A stretch of 64,000 nt of DNA from Nitrospira sp. (GTDB taxonomy: Bacteria; Nitrospirota; Nitrospiria; Nitrospirales; Nitrospiraceae): positions 248,001 through 312,000 of the forward strand of contig JARFXO010000004.1 of the NCBI GenBank assembly GCA_029194665.1, given 5' to 3'. The notes below the pieces were generated by a model, which searched no databases, was not told the DNA's origin, and saw nothing but the letters and a program-made list of their open reading frames with translations. The translations under genes and the position numbers were made by a program. This document shows, in pieces, positions 63,770-64,000 of the stretch; position 1 is the stretch's first letter, and the number at the start of each line of letters is the position of its first letter.

Positions 63770-63937
63770 CAGGATGCTCAAAATGGCTGCTGATCTCACC
63801 CACCCAACCCCGGCGCACCAAGGTGCGCCGTTCCACGGGCAAGGCTGCAGCGAGCGAAACGGCGAGGCGTACGCTTCGGTACGTTGAGCCTCTGAGCGAT
63901 GCGAGAACGTCGCAGGCAGCTTTTTTTGAGCATCCTG
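63770..63937. repeat. 168-bp MITE-like element with perfect 14-bp terminal inverted repeats
   Basis: CAGGATGCTCAAAA (63770-63783) and TTTTGAGCATCCTG (63924-63937) are exact complements; adjacent GGCTGC / GCAGGCAGC extend the similarity. The interior is GC-rich, contains GCGTACGC and CTTCGGTACG and has no open frame. It resembles a repeat family I associate with Nitrospira genomes (inference from memory, not tested). Confidence 0.7.
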
Positions 63938-64000
63938 TGAGGAGTTTCGGTTTGAGAAAGAGGGTCAGCTCAGGGCGACCCCTTTTCTATCCACTGTCCA

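Noticed and set aside
63956..63994. Possible terminator near the right edge
   Set aside because: AGGGTC and GACCCCTTTT could pair, but the stem is short with a 10-base loop and no gene end is known there.
1..64000. CRISPR array, phage genes, rRNA
   Set aside because: No regularly spaced repeats, structural phage genes or rRNA sequence were seen.

Overview
The window reads as chromosomal DNA of a Gram-negative bacterium, most consistent with a Nitrospira-like member of the Nitrospirota. This rests on gene content and protein flavour (C5 haem pathway with a CcsA/HemX protein, a SthA-type transhydrogenase, a large exopolysaccharide cluster, IS relics) and on an end-of-window repeat I associate with Nitrospira genomes. 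No database search was possible, so the taxonomy is an inference.

Layout. 1-7 kb: a four-CBS protein, sthA, a 2-oxoglutarate/Fe(II) oxygenase, tRNA-Leu(CAA), a secreted protein with a clear terminator, a TusA-like protein and a convergent RsmI-type methyltransferase. 7-20.5 kb: a long co-directional housekeeping run, ccsA-hemA-hemC-cobA/hemD-CBS-hemB-ribF-tilS-hpt-ftsH-folP-glmM. A near-consensus sigma70 promoter lies inside the 5' end of rsmI, and a second probable promoter precedes ftsH. The haem genes convert glutamyl-tRNA to uroporphyrinogen III; CobA diverts part of the flow to sirohaem/corrinoids. 20.5-23 kb: comEC.

23.2-48.5 kb: an exopolysaccharide cluster of about 25 kb, all on the + strand and largely translationally coupled. 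It is headed by a sigma54-like promoter, a small ribbon-helix-helix protein and a divergent HD-GYP protein. These are followed by Wza-like, Wzc-like and Wzy-like proteins, a Wzx flippase, five GT4 and one GT2 glycosyltransferases, a GT39-like membrane transferase, three methyltransferases, an asparagine synthetase-like amidotransferase, a membrane PHP-domain protein, and a WbqC/PIG-L/DegT/PNPT block. The logic is a Wzx/Wzy-type polymer: PNPT starts the lipid-linked glycan, transferases extend it, Wzx flips it, Wzy polymerises it, Wzc/Wza control length and export. mtnA follows.

49.6-57.2 kb: an accessory island. It holds a Phd/PIN toxin-antitoxin pair with a probable leaderless transcript, an IS1380-family relic with recognisable terminal repeats interrupted by an IS3-family element, a decayed IS110-family transposase, a second VapBC pair with a palindromic operator, and an MNT/HEPN pair bracketed by a 236-bp direct repeat derived from a Uma2-family gene. 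57.3-64 kb: a secreted adhesin-E-like protein, a B12-binding radical SAM protein, pyruvate kinase, relics of a MinD/ParA-type ATPase and an IS1182-family transposase, a sulfotransferase, and a 168-bp MITE-like element with 14-bp perfect terminal inverted repeats.
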